64,000 bases of DNA from Thraustochytrium sp. TN22 (lineage: Eukaryota; Sar; Bigyra; Thraustochytrida; Thraustochytriidae): assembly GCA_013306675.1 (NCBI GenBank), contig JABLUY010000058.1, positions 62,001 through 126,000 of the forward strand, in the 5' to 3' direction. The notes under the pieces are model-generated. The model had not been told where the DNA came from, ran no database searches, and worked only from the letters and a program-made list of their open reading frames with translations. The translations under genes were made by a program, and so were the position numbers. Positions 62,113 through 64,000 of this stretch are shown piece by piece; within the stretch, counting starts at the first letter, position 1, and each line of letters starts with the position of its first letter.

Positions 62113-64000
62113 ATGACACCGCCCCTCTTGGCGTGGCTGCGGCACGGCGGCGCGCGCGCGGCCAAGAGGCGACGCAAGGAGGCAGAGGATGAGGTGGTGG
62201 ACCTGGTCAGCGACTCGGACCACGACGAGGACGTGGAGCGTCTACGACCCAAGTCGAAGCGCGCGCGAACCGCCCCTGCGAGCGGCAGCCCGATCCAGCG
62301 CGAGCAGCCTACGGATGAAGCCATCGAGGCAAGCCGGGCCACTCCATCAGCTGCATTCAAGATCGAAAGCCCAAGCGCCCAGCTTGCAAGCTCGAGGTCA
62401 AGCAGCGCTGCTGCAGTCGCGACGGGGACAAGCAAGGCCAGCGCACGTCCCTCCTCCGTGCAGACCACCGAGGTGGCGAAAGTCGAGGAGCAGGCGCTGT
62501 ACGTGGGACAGTTCGTGGACGCCGCGGAGCTGGACGAGCCCAGCAGCAACTTCGTCAAGATGGAGGTCCTCGCCGCGATGGACGATGCTGCTGCGGAGCG
62601 CATCTATCGCGCCGAGCAGCGGAGCAGCTCGCCCTGTCGCGGAATTCACGGGAAAAGCGCCACTCGCTGGAAGACGGGAAAACAGCGCACTTATTCTGAG
62701 TTTGTCAAAGAAGTGAAGCGCGGCGGCCTTCCTTTTTGCGGCACCCACGGGGGCGGCAAGTGGTGTCAGCATCCGGATTGTGGCAAGAGCGCTGCAGACG
62801 GCGGCCTTGCTCTCTGCAAGGCGCACGGGGGCGGCAAGCGGTGTCAGCATCCGGATTGTGACAAAAGCGCTATAAACGTCGGCCTTCCGTTGTGCAAGGC
62901 GCATGGGGGCGGCAAGCGGTGTCAGCATCCGAATTGTGACAAGAGCGCTGCAGACGGCGGCCTTCCTTTCTGCACTGCGCACGGGGGCGGCAAGCGGTGT
63001 CAGCATCCGGATTGTGGCAAGGCGATGCGGACTGGCGGTTTTCCCTTCTGCATTGCACACGGGGGCGGCAAGCGGTGTCAGCATCCGGATTGTGGCAAGA
63101 GCGCTGTAAACGCCGGCCTTCCGTTCTGCAAGGCGCACGGGGGCGGCAAGCGGTGTCAGCATCAGGATTGTGACAAAAGCGCTGCAAACGTCGGCCTTCC
63201 GTTCTGCAAGGCACACGGGGGCGGCAAGCGGTGTCAGCATCCGGATTGTGGCAAGGCGATGCGGACTGGCGGTCTTCCTTTCTGCGCTGCGCACGGGGGC
63301 GGCAAGCGGTGTCAGCATCTGGAGTGTGACAATGCGATGGAGAGCGGCGGTCTTCCGTTCTGCAAGGCGCACGGGGGCGGCAAGCGGTGTCAGCATCCGG
63401 ACTGTGACAAGGCGATGCAAAGCGGCGGCCTTCCGTTGTGCAAGGCGCACGGGGGCGGCAAGCGGTGTCAGCATCCGAATTGTGACAAGAGCGCTGCAGA
63501 CGGCGGCCTTCCTTTCTGCACTGCGCACGGGGGCGGCAAGCGGTGTCAGCATCCGGATTGTGGCAAGGCGATGCGGACTGGCGGTCTTCCTTTCTGCAAG
63601 GCGCACGGGGGCGGCAAGCGGTGTCAGCATCCGGATTGTGGCAAGAGCGCTGTAAACGTCGGCCTTCCGTTCTGCAAGGCGCACGGGGGCGGCAAGCGGT
63701 GTCAGCATCAGGATTGTGACAAAAGCGCTGCAAACGTCGGCCTTCCGTTGTGCAAGGCGCATGGGGGCGGCAAGCGGTGTCAGCATCCGGACTGTGACAA
63801 GAGCGCTGCAGACGGCGGCCTTCCTTTCTGCACTGCGCACGGGGGCGGCAAGCGGTGTCAGCATCCGGATTGTGGCAAGGCGATGCGGACTGGCGGTCTT
63901 CCTTTCTGCGCTGCGCACGGGGGCGGCAAGCGGTGTCAGCATCTGGAGTGTGACAATGCGATGGAGAGCGGCGGTCTTCCGTTCTGCAAGGCGCACGGGG
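62113..64000 (+). CDS. Zinc-finger array protein (C-x4-C-x11-C-x2-H repeats), 3' end outside window
   Basis: The frame from the ATG at 62113 is open to the window edge (629 codons). The N-terminal 200 residues are charged and Ser/Ala-rich, with a basic patch (AAKRRRKEAEDE) that could be a nuclear localisation signal and VDLVSDSDHDED, a SUMO-interaction-like motif (inference). From about residue 205 come at least sixteen tandem 26-residue units of the form KRCQHPDCDKSA, then GGLPFCKAHGGG, giving C-x4-C-x11-C-x2-H. The same finger class is common in oomycete and algal proteins annotated as WRKY19-like; a nucleic-acid or regulatory role is likely but unproven. Units fall into a few sequence types (DKSAADGG, GKAMRTGG, DNAMESGG) that recur in blocks, indicating higher-order duplication. 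Confidence 0.85.
   Translation, partial: MTPPLLAWLRHGGARAAKRRRKEAEDEVVDLVSDSDHDEDVERLRPKSKRARTAPASGSPIQREQPTDEAIEASRATPSAAFKIESPSAQLASSRSSSAAAVATGTSKASARPSSVQTTEVAKVEEQALYVGQFVDAAELDEPSSNFVKMEVLAAMDDAAAERIYRAEQRSSSPCRGIHGKSATRWKTGKQRTYSEFVKEVKRGGLPFCGTHGGGKWCQHPDCGKSAADGGLALCKAHGGGKRCQHPDCDKSAINVGLPLCKAHGGGKRCQHPNCDKSAADGGLPFCTAHGGGKRCQHPDCGKAMRTGGFPFCIAHGGGKRCQHPDCGKSAVNAGLPFCKAHGGGKRCQHQDCDKSAANVGLPFCKAHGGGKRCQHPDCGKAMRTGGLPFCAAHGGGKRCQHLECDNAMESGGLPFCKAHGGGKRCQHPDCDKAMQSGGLPLCKAHGGGKRCQHPNCDKSAADGGLPFCTAHGGGKRCQHPDCGKAMRTGGLPFCKAHGGGKRCQHPDCGKSAVNVGLPFCKAHGGGKRCQHQDCDKSAANVGLPLCKAHGGGKRCQHPDCDKSAADGGLPFCTAHGGGKRCQHPDCGKAMRTGGLPFCAAHGGGKRCQHLECDNAMESGGLPFCKAHG
62764..64000. repeat. 78-bp coding tandem repeat
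   Basis: The tgtcagcat motif recurs every 78 bp from 62764 to 63934 (sixteen starts). Blocks such as GKAMRTGG followed by DNAMESGG occur twice (about 63240-63360 and 63860-63980), so several units were copied together. Confidence 0.95.

Noticed and set aside
62398-63996. 532-codon minus-strand repeat frame over the zinc-finger array
   Set aside because: Antisense reading of the 78-bp repeat; the sense frame has regularly spaced Cys/His ligands.

Overview
The window is nuclear DNA of a GC-rich eukaryote. Many genes are single-exon. Where introns occur they are short GT-AG introns (68-173 bp). The gene content (bubblegum-type acyl-CoA synthetases, a flavocytochrome-b2-like enzyme, long C-x4-C-x10/11-C-x2-H zinc-finger arrays, kinesin-light-chain-type TPRs, many TIR fusions) fits a unicellular alga or related protist of the stramenopile or haptophyte kind. 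That placement is inference; no marker gene fixes the lineage. High GC means long antisense open frames are common and mostly meaningless.

Left part (1-18 kb), ordinary metabolism and trafficking: a giant multi-C2 membrane protein runs off the left edge on the minus strand (2471 codons in the window with no stop). Divergent from it are two tandem ACSBG-type acyl-CoA synthetase genes, then a minus-strand cytochrome b5/FMN 2-hydroxyacid dehydrogenase and a plus-strand mitochondrial-carrier-like gene. The 3' end of the carrier gene is partly duplicated. One copy of the duplicated flank is empty and the other carries a 2.5-kb DNA transposon with terminal inverted repeats and AAAT target duplications; an 8-N gap and a second partial transposon copy follow.

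Middle and right part (21.7-58 kb), a cluster of TIR-domain genes with different partners: LRR-TIR gene A, a double-TIR gene, a broken TIR gene, an 11-exon LRR-kinase-TIR gene whose LRR exons form a 260-bp tandem array, a TPR gene with a WCVWE-type N-terminal module, LRR-TIR gene B (same three-exon plan as A), and a MOB1-DH-PH-TIR fusion. Between them lie a mucin-like GPI-anchored protein, several duplicated gene relics (zinc finger, astacin-like, a Trp/Cys-rich membrane module, TIR fragments) and non-coding duplicated DNA. The clustering, the recent repeat amplification and the relics suggest fast birth-and-death evolution of TIR signalling or immune-type genes.

Right edge (62.1-64 kb): a zinc-finger gene with at least sixteen 78-bp repeat units runs off the window. 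No rRNA, tRNA or CRISPR feature was recognised. Gene boundaries with introns are hand-derived from splice motifs and protein periodicity, without transcript evidence.
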